A DNA stretch of 35,852 bases. It comes from Pseudomonadota bacterium. GTDB lineage: Bacteria; Pseudomonadota; Gammaproteobacteria; Burkholderiales; Burkholderiaceae_C. The stretch lies in assembly GCA_018241185.1 (NCBI GenBank), contig JAFEEH010000226.1, positions 1 through 35,852 of the forward strand, written 5' to 3'. Under the pieces are notes generated by a model. That model was not told the origin of the DNA. It did no database searches and worked only from the letters and a program-made list of their open reading frames with translations. Shown here in pieces: positions 1 to 7,673 of this stretch (its first letter is position 1; the number at the start of each line of letters is the position of its first letter). The position numbers were made by a program, and so were the translations under genes.

Positions 1-1
1 C

Positions 2-1492
2 GACATGCTCTGCGACGCCGACACGGTGGGCGTGTTCCAGATCGAGAGCCGCGCGCAGATGTCGATGCTGCCGCGCCTGAAGCCGCGCTGCTACTACGAC
101 CTGGTGATCGAGGTTGCCATCGTCCGGCCCGGCCCCATCCAGGGCGGCATGGTGCATCCGTACCTGAAGAACCGCGAGAGGCGGCTGCGCAAGGAGCCGA
201 TCCCCAATCCCTACCCGGCGCTCGACGAGGCGCTGGGCCGCACGCTGGGCGTGCCCATCTTCCAGGAGCAGGTGATGCAGATCGCGATGATCGCCGCCGG
301 CTTCAGCGCCGACGAGGCCGACCGCCTGCGCCGCGCCATGGCGGCCTGGAAGCGCAAGGGCGGCATCGACAAGTTCCACGACCAGCTGGTGGAGGGCATG
401 GTGGCCCACGGCTACGACCGCGACTTCGCCGAAGGCATCTTCCGGCAGTGCCAGGGCTTCGGCGAGTACGGCTTTCCCGAAAGCCATGCGGCCAGCTTCG
501 CCAAGCTCGTCACCGTGAGCGCCTGGCTCAAGCTGCACGAGCCGGCCTGCTTTCTCGCGGCGCTGCTCGATTCGCAGCCCATGGGCTTCTATTCGCCCTC
601 GCAGCTGGTGCAGGACGCGCGCCGCCATGGCGTGGAGGTGCGTCCGGTGGATGTGATGGTCAGCACCATCGACTGCACGCTGGAGCCGCGCGATGCCGAT
701 GCGCCGACGCCGCACCTCGACCCGCGCCATGCGCAGCGCCAGGGCCGGCCCGGCCAGCCGGCCGTGCGCCTGGGGCTCGGCCGCATCGCGGGCCTGAGCA
801 AGGCGGGCGCCGAGCGCCTGGTGGCAGCACGCGCGCAGCAGGTCTTCACGAGCGTCGAAGACCTGGCCCTGCGTGCCGAACTCGACCCGCGCGACATGGC
901 CGCCCTGGCCGGTGCCGAAGCTCTTGCGGCCTTGTCGGGCCACCGCCGCCAGCAGGTCTGGGAAGCCACGGCCACGCGTGGACTGGCGGGTCGTGCGAAG
1001 GGCCTGCTCAAGGGCGTGCCCATCCATGAACCTTCTCTGGCCCTTCCAGCCGCGCCCGAGGGCGAAGAGATCGTCGGCGACTACGCCGCGCTGGGCCTGA
1101 CCCTGCGCCGCCACCCGCTCGCACTGCTGCGTCCCAGGCTGGCGCGCTTGAAGCTGCAGAGCGCGCAGGTGCTGCGCGACGCGCCGCACGGCGCCATCGT
1201 GCGCGCCTGCGGCATCGTCACCGTGCGCCAGCGGCCGGGCACCGCCAAGGGCACCATCTTCGTCACGCTGGAGGACGAGACCGGCCCGGTCAACGTCATC
1301 GTCTGGAGCCACGTGGCCCTGGCCTGGCGCGAGCCGTTGCTCAAGTCGCAGCTGCTGGCGGTGCAGGGCACCTGGCAGCGCGACACCGAAAGCGGCGGCA
1401 ACGTGCAGCACCTGGTGGCCCAGCGCTTCAAGGACCTCACGCCCTGGCTGGGGCGCCTCGCGCAGGGGCAGCGCAGCCGGGATTTCCATTGA
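2..1492 (+). CDS. dnaE2: Error-prone DNA polymerase DnaE2, C-terminal part (5' truncated by window edge)
   Basis: The frame is open from the first bases, so the gene starts upstream; about 496 residues are visible of a protein usually slightly over 1000. The first visible residues (DADTVGVFQIESRAQM) and the following RPGPIQGGMVHPYL segment are the conserved palm/fingers region of class C polymerases. A helix-hairpin-helix region follows (around GLGRIAGLSKAGAERLVAAR), then a C-terminal OB-fold (ACGIVTVRQRPGTAKG...VNVIVW). The terminal SRDFH is typical of DnaE2 rather than replicative DnaE1. In the known imuA-imuB-dnaE2 cassette the enzyme does damage-induced translesion synthesis; imuA/imuB would lie outside the window. 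It is followed 24 bp later by thpR, possibly cotranscribed. Confidence 0.95.
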   Translation, partial: DMLCDADTVGVFQIESRAQMSMLPRLKPRCYYDLVIEVAIVRPGPIQGGMVHPYLKNRERRLRKEPIPNPYPALDEALGRTLGVPIFQEQVMQIAMIAAGFSADEADRLRRAMAAWKRKGGIDKFHDQLVEGMVAHGYDRDFAEGIFRQCQGFGEYGFPESHAASFAKLVTVSAWLKLHEPACFLAALLDSQPMGFYSPSQLVQDARRHGVEVRPVDVMVSTIDCTLEPRDADAPTPHLDPRHAQRQGRPGQPAVRLGLGRIAGLSKAGAERLVAARAQQVFTSVEDLALRAELDPRDMAALAGAEALAALSGHRRQQVWEATATRGLAGRAKGLLKGVPIHEPSLALPAAPEGEEIVGDYAALGLTLRRHPLALLRPRLARLKLQSAQVLRDAPHGAIVRACGIVTVRQRPGTAKGTIFVTLEDETGPVNVIVWSHVALAWREPLLKSQLLAVQGTWQRDTESGGNVQHLVAQRFKDLTPWLGRLAQGQRSRDFH

Positions 1493-1516
1493 ACCCATTG
1501 TCAGGAGTTGCCTTCC

Positions 1517-2056
1517 ATGCCCCATGCACGCGAACACCTTCCTCAGGCCTATGTATGGCTGCGGCCTCCACGCGCGGTGCGCCAAGCGCTGGCTCAGCAT
1601 CGCGATCAGTGGTGGTGGCCCAAGGGCCACCATCAGCCTCGAGCCGACCGACTGCACCTGACGCTGCATTCGCTCGGACCGCTCACCGACGACGAACTCG
1701 GCGATGTCGATCGCAGTCTGAAAAGGGCCCGCCATCCGCGTTTCGATCTGTCGCTGGCCTGGTCCGGCCTGCACGAACGCTTCGACCTGGCGATCGCCTG
1801 CCCGACCCCGAATGCGGCGCTCCACCTCCTGCACGAGCGACTGCGTGTCTGCATGCCAGGCGGGGTTCATGGTCGCAGGTCGCGCTGGAGGCCGCATGTG
1901 ACTCTCGCGTGGAATACGCCTTGTGCGGGGATCGCGGCACTCGATCCCATCGCCTGGCCGGTGGACAGCTTTGCGCTCGTGCGTTCCTGGTTGCAAGACG
2001 ATCGCGTCGAGCACGAGGAAATCGCCTGCTACGAACTGCAGGAGGTGTCGACATGA
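1517..2056 (+). CDS. thpR: RNA 2',3'-cyclic phosphodiesterase (2'-5' RNA ligase family)
   Basis: A 179-residue protein with the two HxTx motifs of the 2H phosphoesterase fold, HLTL at residues 47-50 and HVTL at 127-130, spaced as in ThpR/LigT. The family hydrolyses RNA 2',3'-cyclic phosphates to 2'-phosphates; the former name came from a reversible 2'-5' ligase activity in vitro. I chose ATG 1517 because AGGAG lies 9 bp upstream; a TTG at 1508 in the same frame would overlap that Shine-Dalgarno sequence. It follows dnaE2 by 24 bp. The protein is somewhat rich in Trp and His (QWWWPKGHH near residue 31), where the family is variable. Physiological substrate is not known from sequence. Confidence 0.85.
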   Translation: MPHAREHLPQAYVWLRPPRAVRQALAQHRDQWWWPKGHHQPRADRLHLTLHSLGPLTDDELGDVDRSLKRARHPRFDLSLAWSGLHERFDLAIACPTPNAALHLLHERLRVCMPGGVHGRRSRWRPHVTLAWNTPCAGIAALDPIAWPVDSFALVRSWLQDDRVEHEEIACYELQEVST

Positions 2057-2156
2057 GGGCCATGTCCCCAGCGCCATATCCACCAAGACCCTGTATCGCA
2101 CGGTGTGTCGTCGAGCATTTCTCGATCTGGAGGCCCGCTTGGGCTACGCTGAAGCC

Positions 2157-3095
2157 ATGACCGCGACCCTGACCGCCCCCCGGATCGCCGCCGGCTCCGC
2201 GAACGCAGGCACCCCCGTCGGCCCGCCCCCGCCGGCACCTGATGTGCCCCGGCCGCCGTCGTCCCCGCCCATCGTGGTACCTCCGCCGCCCGCAGGCGAC
2301 CCGCCACCGGCCGACCCGCCCTTCACCGACCCCGGCGCTCCGCCGCCCGTGGCCGATCCGCCCCCGGCCGCCGTGGTGCTCGGCCGCGTGCATGCACGCC
2401 GGCTGCGCGAGGTCTACCGCTCCGCGGGCTGGCCCTGCTGCGACGCGATCGAGGTCGACCTGCTCGCGGCCGGCCTGCTCGAGCGTCAGCGTTCGGCACA
2501 CGGCCACGAAACCCTGCGCGTGAGCGACCGCGGCATCGCGCACATCGCTTCTTCGCTGGTCGTCAACCGCGGTGCGCTGTCGGCGCACGAGGCGCTGGTC
2601 GAGCAGGTCGCACGCGAGATGACGCGCAACGGCCGCATCGCCTGGCGCGGCCTCAGCCTGCGCGCGCGCCTGGCGCCGACGGAGGAGGGCGGCAAGCCGC
2701 GCTGGTGCATCGCGCGGCCCGACGTCTTCTCGATCCGCAACACCAGCGTCGAGGCCTACGCCCAGCCGGTGGTGCACGAGGTCAAGGTCAGCCGCGCCGA
2801 CCTGCTGGGCGACCTGCGCAAGCCCGACAAACGCGCCGCGTACCTCGACCTGGGCGGCGAGTGCTGGTACGTGCTGGGGCGCGATGCGCGCGGCCGGCCC
2901 ATCGCCGAGCCCGAGGAAATCCCCGAGGGCTGCGGCGTGCTGGTGCAGGAGAACGCGCGCCTCGTCGTGGCGCGCGCTGCAACCCATCGGCCGGTGCAGC
3001 GACTGCCCTTCAGTGTGTGGATGGCACTCGCAAAAGCTCAGCCCGTGGCCGGCTTTGACGAAGACGCCCAGGAGTTCCTGGGCGCACTGGCCTGA
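2157..3095 (+). CDS. PD-(D/E)XK nuclease-like protein, MmcB-type, with proline-rich N-terminus
   Basis: About 312 residues from ATG 2157. Residues 20-72 are almost entirely Pro/Ala/Asp, probably disordered. Residues 74-135 look like a small winged-helix (LREVYRSAGWPCCDAIEVDLLAAGLL..., ending GIAHIASS). Residues 140-245 resemble the restriction-endonuclease-like fold seen in MmcB proteins: Asp189 in RPDVFSI, then Glu208-x-Lys210 in HEVKVSRADL, followed by a segment ending ECWYVL. In that family E-x-K with an upstream Asp is the potential catalytic site; MmcB is linked to DNA repair. Neighbourhood with dnaE2 fits repair but does not prove it. The start is uncertain: no good Shine-Dalgarno precedes 2157, and a shorter protein starting near residue 73 (GTG codons) is possible. 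Confidence 0.65.
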   Translation: MTATLTAPRIAAGSANAGTPVGPPPPAPDVPRPPSSPPIVVPPPPAGDPPPADPPFTDPGAPPPVADPPPAAVVLGRVHARRLREVYRSAGWPCCDAIEVDLLAAGLLERQRSAHGHETLRVSDRGIAHIASSLVVNRGALSAHEALVEQVAREMTRNGRIAWRGLSLRARLAPTEEGGKPRWCIARPDVFSIRNTSVEAYAQPVVHEVKVSRADLLGDLRKPDKRAAYLDLGGECWYVLGRDARGRPIAEPEEIPEGCGVLVQENARLVVARAATHRPVQRLPFSVWMALAKAQPVAGFDEDAQEFLGALA

Positions 3096-3193
3096 AGCGC
3101 AGAACGTTGCGGCACCGCGACCGGCGGTCTGGACGCGCTGGCCAGACGGAAACAGAATGAACTTTTGTCTACAGGCCTCCGGAGTCCGATCGC

Positions 3194-3529
3194 ATGCAGC
3201 CCGTGCTCGAGATCGTTGAACGCCACGCGGCGTCTTTCACTTATAGCGTGCGCGCCCCCCGGTCGGGCGGGGTACTGCCGGTGTCGTGCTACGTCGATGG
3301 CGGCTTCGGTTCATTGGCCGAATGCCTTGCGGATGCGGCAGAAGCCTTCAGCCCGTACTTCTCACGTGTCTACGTGCGGTTCCAGGGGCTGTGCGTGGGC
3401 GAGCACATGGTGATGCGCCTGCGTGTCCAGCCCGAAGCGCTGGCCGCCCACCTGGTGCAGGCGTACCAACGCAAGAGGCTGGCGGCCGACGAGCAGGCCG
3501 CTGCCGAGCCGGCCCGACGCGTCGCCTGA
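3194..3529 (+). CDS. Small conserved-looking hypothetical protein
   Basis: 111 residues, start ATG 3194 with GGAG 9 bp upstream (3181-3184). I do not recognise a family. The N-terminal 75 residues look like a compact alpha/beta domain (SFTYSVRAPRSGGVLPVSCYVDGGFGSL..., then FSRVYVRFQGLCVGEHMVMRLRVQP), and the C-terminal 30 residues form a probable charged/alanine-rich helix. There is no signal peptide or membrane segment. It lies about 100 bp after the MmcB-like gene and just before a strong terminator, so it may be the last gene of that transcript. Codon use is like the neighbours. Function unknown. Confidence 0.65.
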   Translation: MQPVLEIVERHAASFTYSVRAPRSGGVLPVSCYVDGGFGSLAECLADAAEAFSPYFSRVYVRFQGLCVGEHMVMRLRVQPEALAAHLVQAYQRKRLAADEQAAAEPARRVA

Positions 3530-3552
3530 GCCCTGCCGCCCTCGTGCACCCG

Positions 3553-3589
3553 AAAAAAAAGAACCCGGCCAGACCCGGGTTCTTTTTTT
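3553..3589. terminator. Bidirectional rho-independent terminator
   Basis: GAACCCGG (3561-3568) pairs with CCGGGTTC (3575-3582) around a 6-nt loop. The stem is flanked by eight A on the left (3553-3560) and seven T on the right (3583-3589), so it can end transcription from both the small upstream gene on the plus strand and the RcnB-like gene on the minus strand. It sits exactly between these two convergent genes. Confidence 0.93.
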
Positions 3590-3614
3590 GATTGCGATGC
3601 ACGGGGCGCCGCGA

Positions 3615-4040
3615 TCAGCGCGTCATCGCATTGATCACGACCGCCGAGATCACGCCGGTGGCGATTGCCGCCAGCACATAGTCCGACCCGTTCTGCACCC
3701 AGTAGTAGCCGCGCGGCGGCTGGCGCAGGCCGTGGCCGCGCCAGTCTTGCACGACGTACTGCGGCCGGCGGTACTGCGGCGGCAGGCGCTCGCCGCGATT
3801 GAAGCGACGGTATTCCGGATAGGCCATGGGCGGCGGCCCGGCATGCGGGCCACGGTGATACCGCGGCGGACCCGGCCGGTGCATGCCCGGCCCGGGGCCC
3901 TGCATGTGCGGTGGTCCGCCGGGACGACCCGCGTGCGGGCCGCCCGGCCCGCGGCGGTCATGGCCGGGGCCCGGTTGTGCGAATGCCGCGGCACAGGCCA
4001 GCGCTATGGCGCCGGCCGCGAGAGTGCGGAAGCTGTTCAT
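3615..4040 (-). CDS. RcnB-like secreted protein, Gly/Pro/His/Arg-rich
   Basis: 141 residues from the ATG at 4040, which has AGGAG 8 bp upstream; a longer frame reaches upstream through the tRNA gene and is not credible. Residues 1-22 form a signal peptide (MNSFRTLAAGAIALACAAAFAQ). Residues 23-75 are low-complexity Gly-Pro-His-Arg. The C-terminal part has the pattern of the RcnB/YohN family: a YRRFNRGERLPPQYRR segment, then YVVQDWRGHGLRQPPRGYYWVQNGSDYVLAAIATGVI ending in a short hydrophobic stretch. E. coli RcnB is a periplasmic protein in nickel/cobalt homeostasis. The His-rich linker would fit metal contact, but no efflux gene is nearby, so the metal role is only a family inference. Confidence 0.8.
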   Translation of the reverse strand: MNSFRTLAAGAIALACAAAFAQPGPGHDRRGPGGPHAGRPGGPPHMQGPGPGMHRPGPPRYHRGPHAGPPPMAYPEYRRFNRGERLPPQYRRPQYVVQDWRGHGLRQPPRGYYWVQNGSDYVLAAIATGVISAVVINAMTR

Positions 4041-4175
4041 CGTGGCGACTCCTCTTTCTCTTGCCAAAAACCCATCGTAAGCATGCGCTGCGCCGGCCCG
4101 CGTAGGCCGAAGGCGCCGATGTGCGCGAAAGGTCAGGGAAGAAATCGAGGCCATCCCGCCGGATCGGGGAGCTGC

Positions 4176-4249
4176 TGGAGCGGGTGAAGGGAATCGAACC
4201 CTCGTATGAAGCTTGGGAAGCTGCCGTTCTGCCATTGAACTACACCCGC
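4176..4249 (-). tRNA. tRNA-Gly (anticodon CCC)
   Basis: Read on the minus strand the 74-nt gene has acceptor stem GCGGGTG/CACCCGC, D-stem GTTC/GAAC, the T-loop TTCGATT, and an encoded 3' TCCA. The anticodon loop TTCCCAA gives CCC, and the body closely resembles E. coli glyU tRNA. One anticodon-stem pair (28:42) reads as a C-U mismatch, with GCAGC facing GCTTC. Confidence 0.95.
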
Positions 4250-4329
4250 AGCAGCCGCGGATTCTAGCGTGCGTCTCGGTTCGTTCCGGCCGCCACCGAC
4301 ATGTGCAAAGCCGGCCGAGCCCGGCACGG

Positions 4330-4351
4330 AAAAAGGGCTCCGCAGAGCCCT
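4330..4351 (-). terminator. Rho-independent terminator of the DUF6351 gene
   Basis: On the minus strand AGGGCTC (4351-4345) pairs with GAGCCCT (4340-4334) around a 4-nt loop and is followed by five T (4334-4330). It begins about 23 bp after the stop codon at 4374. Confidence 0.85.
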
Positions 4352-4373
4352 TCGATCCGGTGCCGCGCGCGCC

Positions 4374-6641
4374 TCAGCTCAGCGGCAGCCGCAGGTACGT
4401 GCCGCGCAGCGGCTGCTGCCCCGCGCCCGGCTTGCTCCAGTCGCACACGCCGTTCGGGAAGATGGCGTTCAGCCGGGTCTGCTCGGCGCCGCTGAAGGGC
4501 ACGGCGTAGTCGGCCACGTTCACGGGCTTGAGCTGGCACTTGAGCACGTCGTTCACCAGCGGCGATCCGGCGACGAGGCGCGGCGTGCTGAAGCGCGGGT
4601 AGACGACGTTGCACGCGGCGGCCGGATCCTGCGATGCGGGCTCGTCGATGCGCTTGCCGGTCTTGTCCCAGCAGGCGTCGTTGGCTCCTGCGGGTTTGTT
4701 GCGCACGACCTTGTCGATCGACGCGGGCGCGGTGTCGGCGGCCATGTTGTCCAGCCACCGGTTGAGCAGGTCGATCGATTCGGCCATGTAGTTGACGCCG
4801 GAGGTCGAGCCGAGCGTCCAGATGATCTGGTTGTCGCTGCGGCCGTTGGCGCGCTGCAGGCGGGCGCGGATGATCAGGTCCTGCATCGTGTCGTGGATGT
4901 CGCCGACGGCGTCTGCGTTGCCGCGCTGCGTGATGATGGGGATGTTGGCCAGGCCGGGTCCGGTGAAGCTGTTCTTGAAGCCGCCGCCGTAGGTGGCTTC
5001 CAGCGCGCCGCTGTCGGCCACGGTGCGTGCGGCCTGCAGGTTGCCGTCGCCGTCGTAGCCACCCACGTTCTCGTTGAGGTCGAGGAACTCCTTGACCGTG
5101 ATGGCGCCTTGGTTCAGCGCCGCCAGCCCGTACTGCACGCCGATGTTGTCGATGGGTCGCCGCGCCTCCTGCGTGCCGGGGCGTTTGCCCAGCAGGTTGA
5201 CGTTGGTCTGGAACAGATCGCAGCGCACGCCGTCGGGGTTGGTGCTGCGGTTGAACACGTTGGCCGCGTTGCCGGGTTCGAGAAAGCCGCAGCCCGGCGC
5301 GTTGTCGGACTTGATGATGCTCGCGAAAGACAGGTCCCAGGCCAGGCAGGTGTTGGTGTTGAAGCCGTTGACCGCGTTCTGCTTGGTGGTGCTCCAGGTC
5401 ACGGGGTCGGCGTTGTAAACCCTGTTGAGCAGTCGGCACTCCATCACCTCGGGCATCAGCGTCTCGGGGAAGGAGACGATGGGCTGGATGCCGTCGAGCA
5501 GGCCCGGATACAGCTGCGCGATCAGGTATTGCTGAATCGCGCCGCCCGAGCCGCCGAAGCCGGCGGTCCACTTCGGCACGTCACCGAATTCCTCGATCAC
5601 GTGCTCCTTGAGCATCATGAGTGTCTCGCCCTGCAGGTGCGGGTTGGCGTGCTGGTTGTTCCACAGCTCGGTCGAGTTGATGAACGCGAAGCCGCGTGAC
5701 AGCTGGATGTGCCCCGCGTCGCCGAGGATCGAGTCGATGGGGTGCACGCCCTGGTTGTACTGGGCCGAGCCACAGCAGTCGAAGTACACGACCAGCTTGC
5801 GGTTCCAGCCCGGACCCGGCGTCCAGGTGGCCGGCGCGCCGGCCGACGGGTTGTCGAGCACCGCGAGGCGGTACACGCCGCGGTTGATGGTGCCGGACTC
5901 CACGCGCACGATGTAGGGCACGGTGACGCCGTCGTTGGTGGTGGTCTGCGCCAGGTCCGACGGCCGCGGGCCGGTGGGATCGGACAGCGGCTTGAAGAGG
6001 CCGCCCGTCGTGCGGTAGTACCAGACCACCTGCGTCGTGGCCGAGCAGTCCGCATCGAGCGGCGCACCCAGTCCGTTCTGCACGGTTCGGCACTCGTAAG
6101 GCGTGATGTGCGGGCCCGACAGGATCGGCCCGGTGATCGGGTAGTTGGTCAGTGTCAGCTCGGTATGCTGCGCGGGGTCGTCGGCGTTGCTCACCACGAT
6201 CAGGTTGTCCTTGCCCGACGGCGAGGCCGGGTCTTCGGCCAGGCCGCTGACCTTGCCGCGCAGCACCCGCGCGGCCGCGTCGCGCACGGGCACCTGCGCG
6301 GTGACGTCCTTGCCGTTGAGGCTCACGCGCACGCTCGAGGGCGACACGCCTTCGGGCGCGCGGATCTCCAGCAGCGTGTCGCCGCCGCTGACCAGGTCGG
6401 GCCGCGAGGACAGGGTGCGCACATCGAAGGCTGCCGGCGCCGGGGCGGGTGCGGGTGATGGCGCAGGTGCCGGTGCCGGGGCGGGCGCTGGTGCAGGGGC
6501 CGGGAAGAAGAAGCCGCCGCCCGATCCGCCGCCGCCGCAACTGGCAAGGAGGGCGGCGCTGGCGACCATGAGTGCGGCGCCGGCCCGAACGGCGGGCCGC
6601 GGACAAACCCGCTGGCGCGGCGAAGGTGTGGAAGTGAACAT
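4374..6641 (-). CDS. DUF6351 family lipoprotein, probable alpha/beta-hydrolase fold
   Basis: 755 residues from ATG 6641, with AGGAG 5 bp upstream. The N-terminus is a lipoprotein signal with lipobox LAS-Cys35, followed by a Gly-rich stretch and a linker of about 24 residues of alternating Pro-Ala (near residues 45-68), as in proteins tethered away from the membrane. The body begins with a domain of the type [19 protein letters not shown]...VSLNGKDVT, then [17 protein letters not shown], which I recognise as DUF6351. The segment [20 protein letters not shown] carries a GxSGG nucleophile-elbow-like motif, suggesting a serine esterase/hydrolase related to tannase-like enzymes; substrate unknown. 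It is divergent from a Crp/Fnr-type regulator starting 78 bp away, which may control it. Confidence 0.8.
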   Translation of the reverse strand: MFTSTPSPRQRVCPRPAVRAGAALMVASAALLASCGGGGSGGGFFFPAPAPAPAPAPAPAPSPAPAPAPAAFDVRTLSSRPDLVSGGDTLLEIRAPEGVSPSSVRVSLNGKDVTAQVPVRDAAARVLRGKVSGLAEDPASPSGKDNLIVVSNADDPAQHTELTLTNYPITGPILSGPHITPYECRTVQNGLGAPLDADCSATTQVVWYYRTTGGLFKPLSDPTGPRPSDLAQTTTNDGVTVPYIVRVESGTINRGVYRLAVLDNPSAGAPATWTPGPGWNRKLVVYFDCCGSAQYNQGVHPIDSILGDAGHIQLSRGFAFINSTELWNNQHANPHLQGETLMMLKEHVIEEFGDVPKWTAGFGGSGGAIQQYLIAQLYPGLLDGIQPIVSFPETLMPEVMECRLLNRVYNADPVTWSTTKQNAVNGFNTNTCLAWDLSFASIIKSDNAPGCGFLEPGNAANVFNRSTNPDGVRCDLFQTNVNLLGKRPGTQEARRPIDNIGVQYGLAALNQGAITVKEFLDLNENVGGYDGDGNLQAARTVADSGALEATYGGGFKNSFTGPGLANIPIITQRGNADAVGDIHDTMQDLIIRARLQRANGRSDNQIIWTLGSTSGVNYMAESIDLLNRWLDNMAADTAPASIDKVVRNKPAGANDACWDKTGKRIDEPASQDPAAACNVVYPRFSTPRLVAGSPLVNDVLKCQLKPVNVADYAVPFSGAEQTRLNAIFPNGVCDWSKPGAGQQPLRGTYLRLPLS

Positions 6642-6719
6642 GCTGTCTCCTGGTGTCGGTGTGTGTTCTTCGCTCAGCGTAAGGAGCGCGAACTGACACC
6701 ACGGTCGTTGCGATGACAG

Positions 6720-7490
6720 ATGAGGCATGAATTGCTACAGGTAATCCCTGATGCCCCGCAGGCCGTGCCGTGCCTCGAGGCGATGGTGCGGCGCTCGCGG
6801 TGGGCGGCACGACTTTCTTCTTCCGACCTGGAGCACGTGCTCGGCGGCATGCAGGAGCGCCGCTTCGCGCGCGGCGCCTGCATCGCGGGCGCAGGGCAAC
6901 CGGTCGAGCACTGGATGGCGCTGATCGACGGCTTCGCCAAGATGTCGGTGGCTTCGGAGGGCGGTCGCGTGTCGACGCTGACCGGCGTGTCCGCAGGCGT
7001 GTGGTTCGGTGAAGGTTCACTGATCAAGCACGAGGCGCGACGCTACGACGTGTTCGCGCTGCGGCCCACGCGCGTCGCGCTGATGCCGCGCCGCACCTTC
7101 GAGTGGCTGCGCGAGACCAGCATTGCCTTCAACCACTACCTGCAGGAACTGCTCAACGCGCGGCTGAGCCTGTTCATCGGCGCGCTCGCGCACGAGCGCT
7201 TGCTCGATACCGACGCCCGCGTGGCCCACTGCCTGGCGAGCCTGTTCAATCCCGAGCTGTACCCCGATGCGCCGCGCCAGCTTCAGGTCGGGCAGATCGA
7301 GATCGGCCTGCTCGCCAACGTCTCGCGCCAGCGGGTGAACGTGGCGCTGCAGCGGCTGCAGGCCCTGGGCCTCATCCGGCTCGAGCGGCGCGGGCTCACG
7401 GTGCTCGACCTGCCGGGCCTCGACGGCTTCCGCGCCGCCTACGGCAGCGATCCGGCGTCGCGCGACGCCGGGGCAGCGCGGCGCGCCTGA
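6720..7490 (+). CDS. Crp/Fnr family transcriptional regulator
   Basis: 256 residues. The N-terminal half is a cyclic-nucleotide-binding-like beta roll (FARGACIAGAGQPVEHWMALIDGFAKMSV...GVWFGEGSLIKHEARRYDVFALRPTRVALMPRRTF). A dimerisation helix follows, and the C-terminal winged helix has the recognition segment IGLLANVSRQRVNVALQRLQALGLIRLERRGLTVLD. It lacks the four-cysteine pattern of FNR, so oxygen sensing through an iron-sulfur cluster is unlikely. The start at ATG 6720 has no strong Shine-Dalgarno; an ATG at 6783 preceded by GAGG is an alternative that would shorten the protein by 21 residues. It is divergent from the DUF6351 lipoprotein gene. Ligand unknown. Confidence 0.85.
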   Translation: MRHELLQVIPDAPQAVPCLEAMVRRSRWAARLSSSDLEHVLGGMQERRFARGACIAGAGQPVEHWMALIDGFAKMSVASEGGRVSTLTGVSAGVWFGEGSLIKHEARRYDVFALRPTRVALMPRRTFEWLRETSIAFNHYLQELLNARLSLFIGALAHERLLDTDARVAHCLASLFNPELYPDAPRQLQVGQIEIGLLANVSRQRVNVALQRLQALGLIRLERRGLTVLDLPGLDGFRAAYGSDPASRDAGAARRA

Positions 7491-7650
7491 GAAGCTGTGA
7501 ACGAATCCGCCATGCCCGCTCGCCCTGCCAAAACACACTCACTCGGCGTTGCAAATGCTCGCCATAGCCCGAGCTATGGCTGCGCTTTGCGCCTGGATTG
7601 GGCGCGTTTTCGCGGTCCGCTCGGTCACGCCGAATTCATTCACAGCTTCT
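7490..7650. repeat. 160-bp imperfect palindromic (MITE-like/REP-like) intergenic element
   Basis: The left end AGAAGCTGTGAA (7490-7501) is mirrored exactly at 7639-7650, and the similarity of both halves continues inward to the centre, where GCCATAGC (7561-7568) faces GCTATGGC (7573-7580) around CCGA. Overall the halves pair at roughly 70 percent. The element begins with the last base of the Crp-type gene's stop codon and fills nearly all of the 183-bp gap before the convergent Hsp70-like gene. It has no coding capacity of its own. It could act as a bidirectional terminator or be a non-autonomous mobile repeat. Confidence 0.8.
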
Positions 7651-7673
7651 GAGCCTGGCGCGCGCTCGGCACT

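Noticed and set aside
1683-2987. 434-codon minus-strand frame opposite thpR and the MmcB-like gene
   Set aside because: No recognisable domain; the plus strand has the HxTx and D...ExK motifs.
4041-4235. N-terminal extension of the RcnB-like gene
   Set aside because: It would translate through tRNA-Gly(CCC); the ATG at 4040 has a good Shine-Dalgarno and a signal peptide directly after it.
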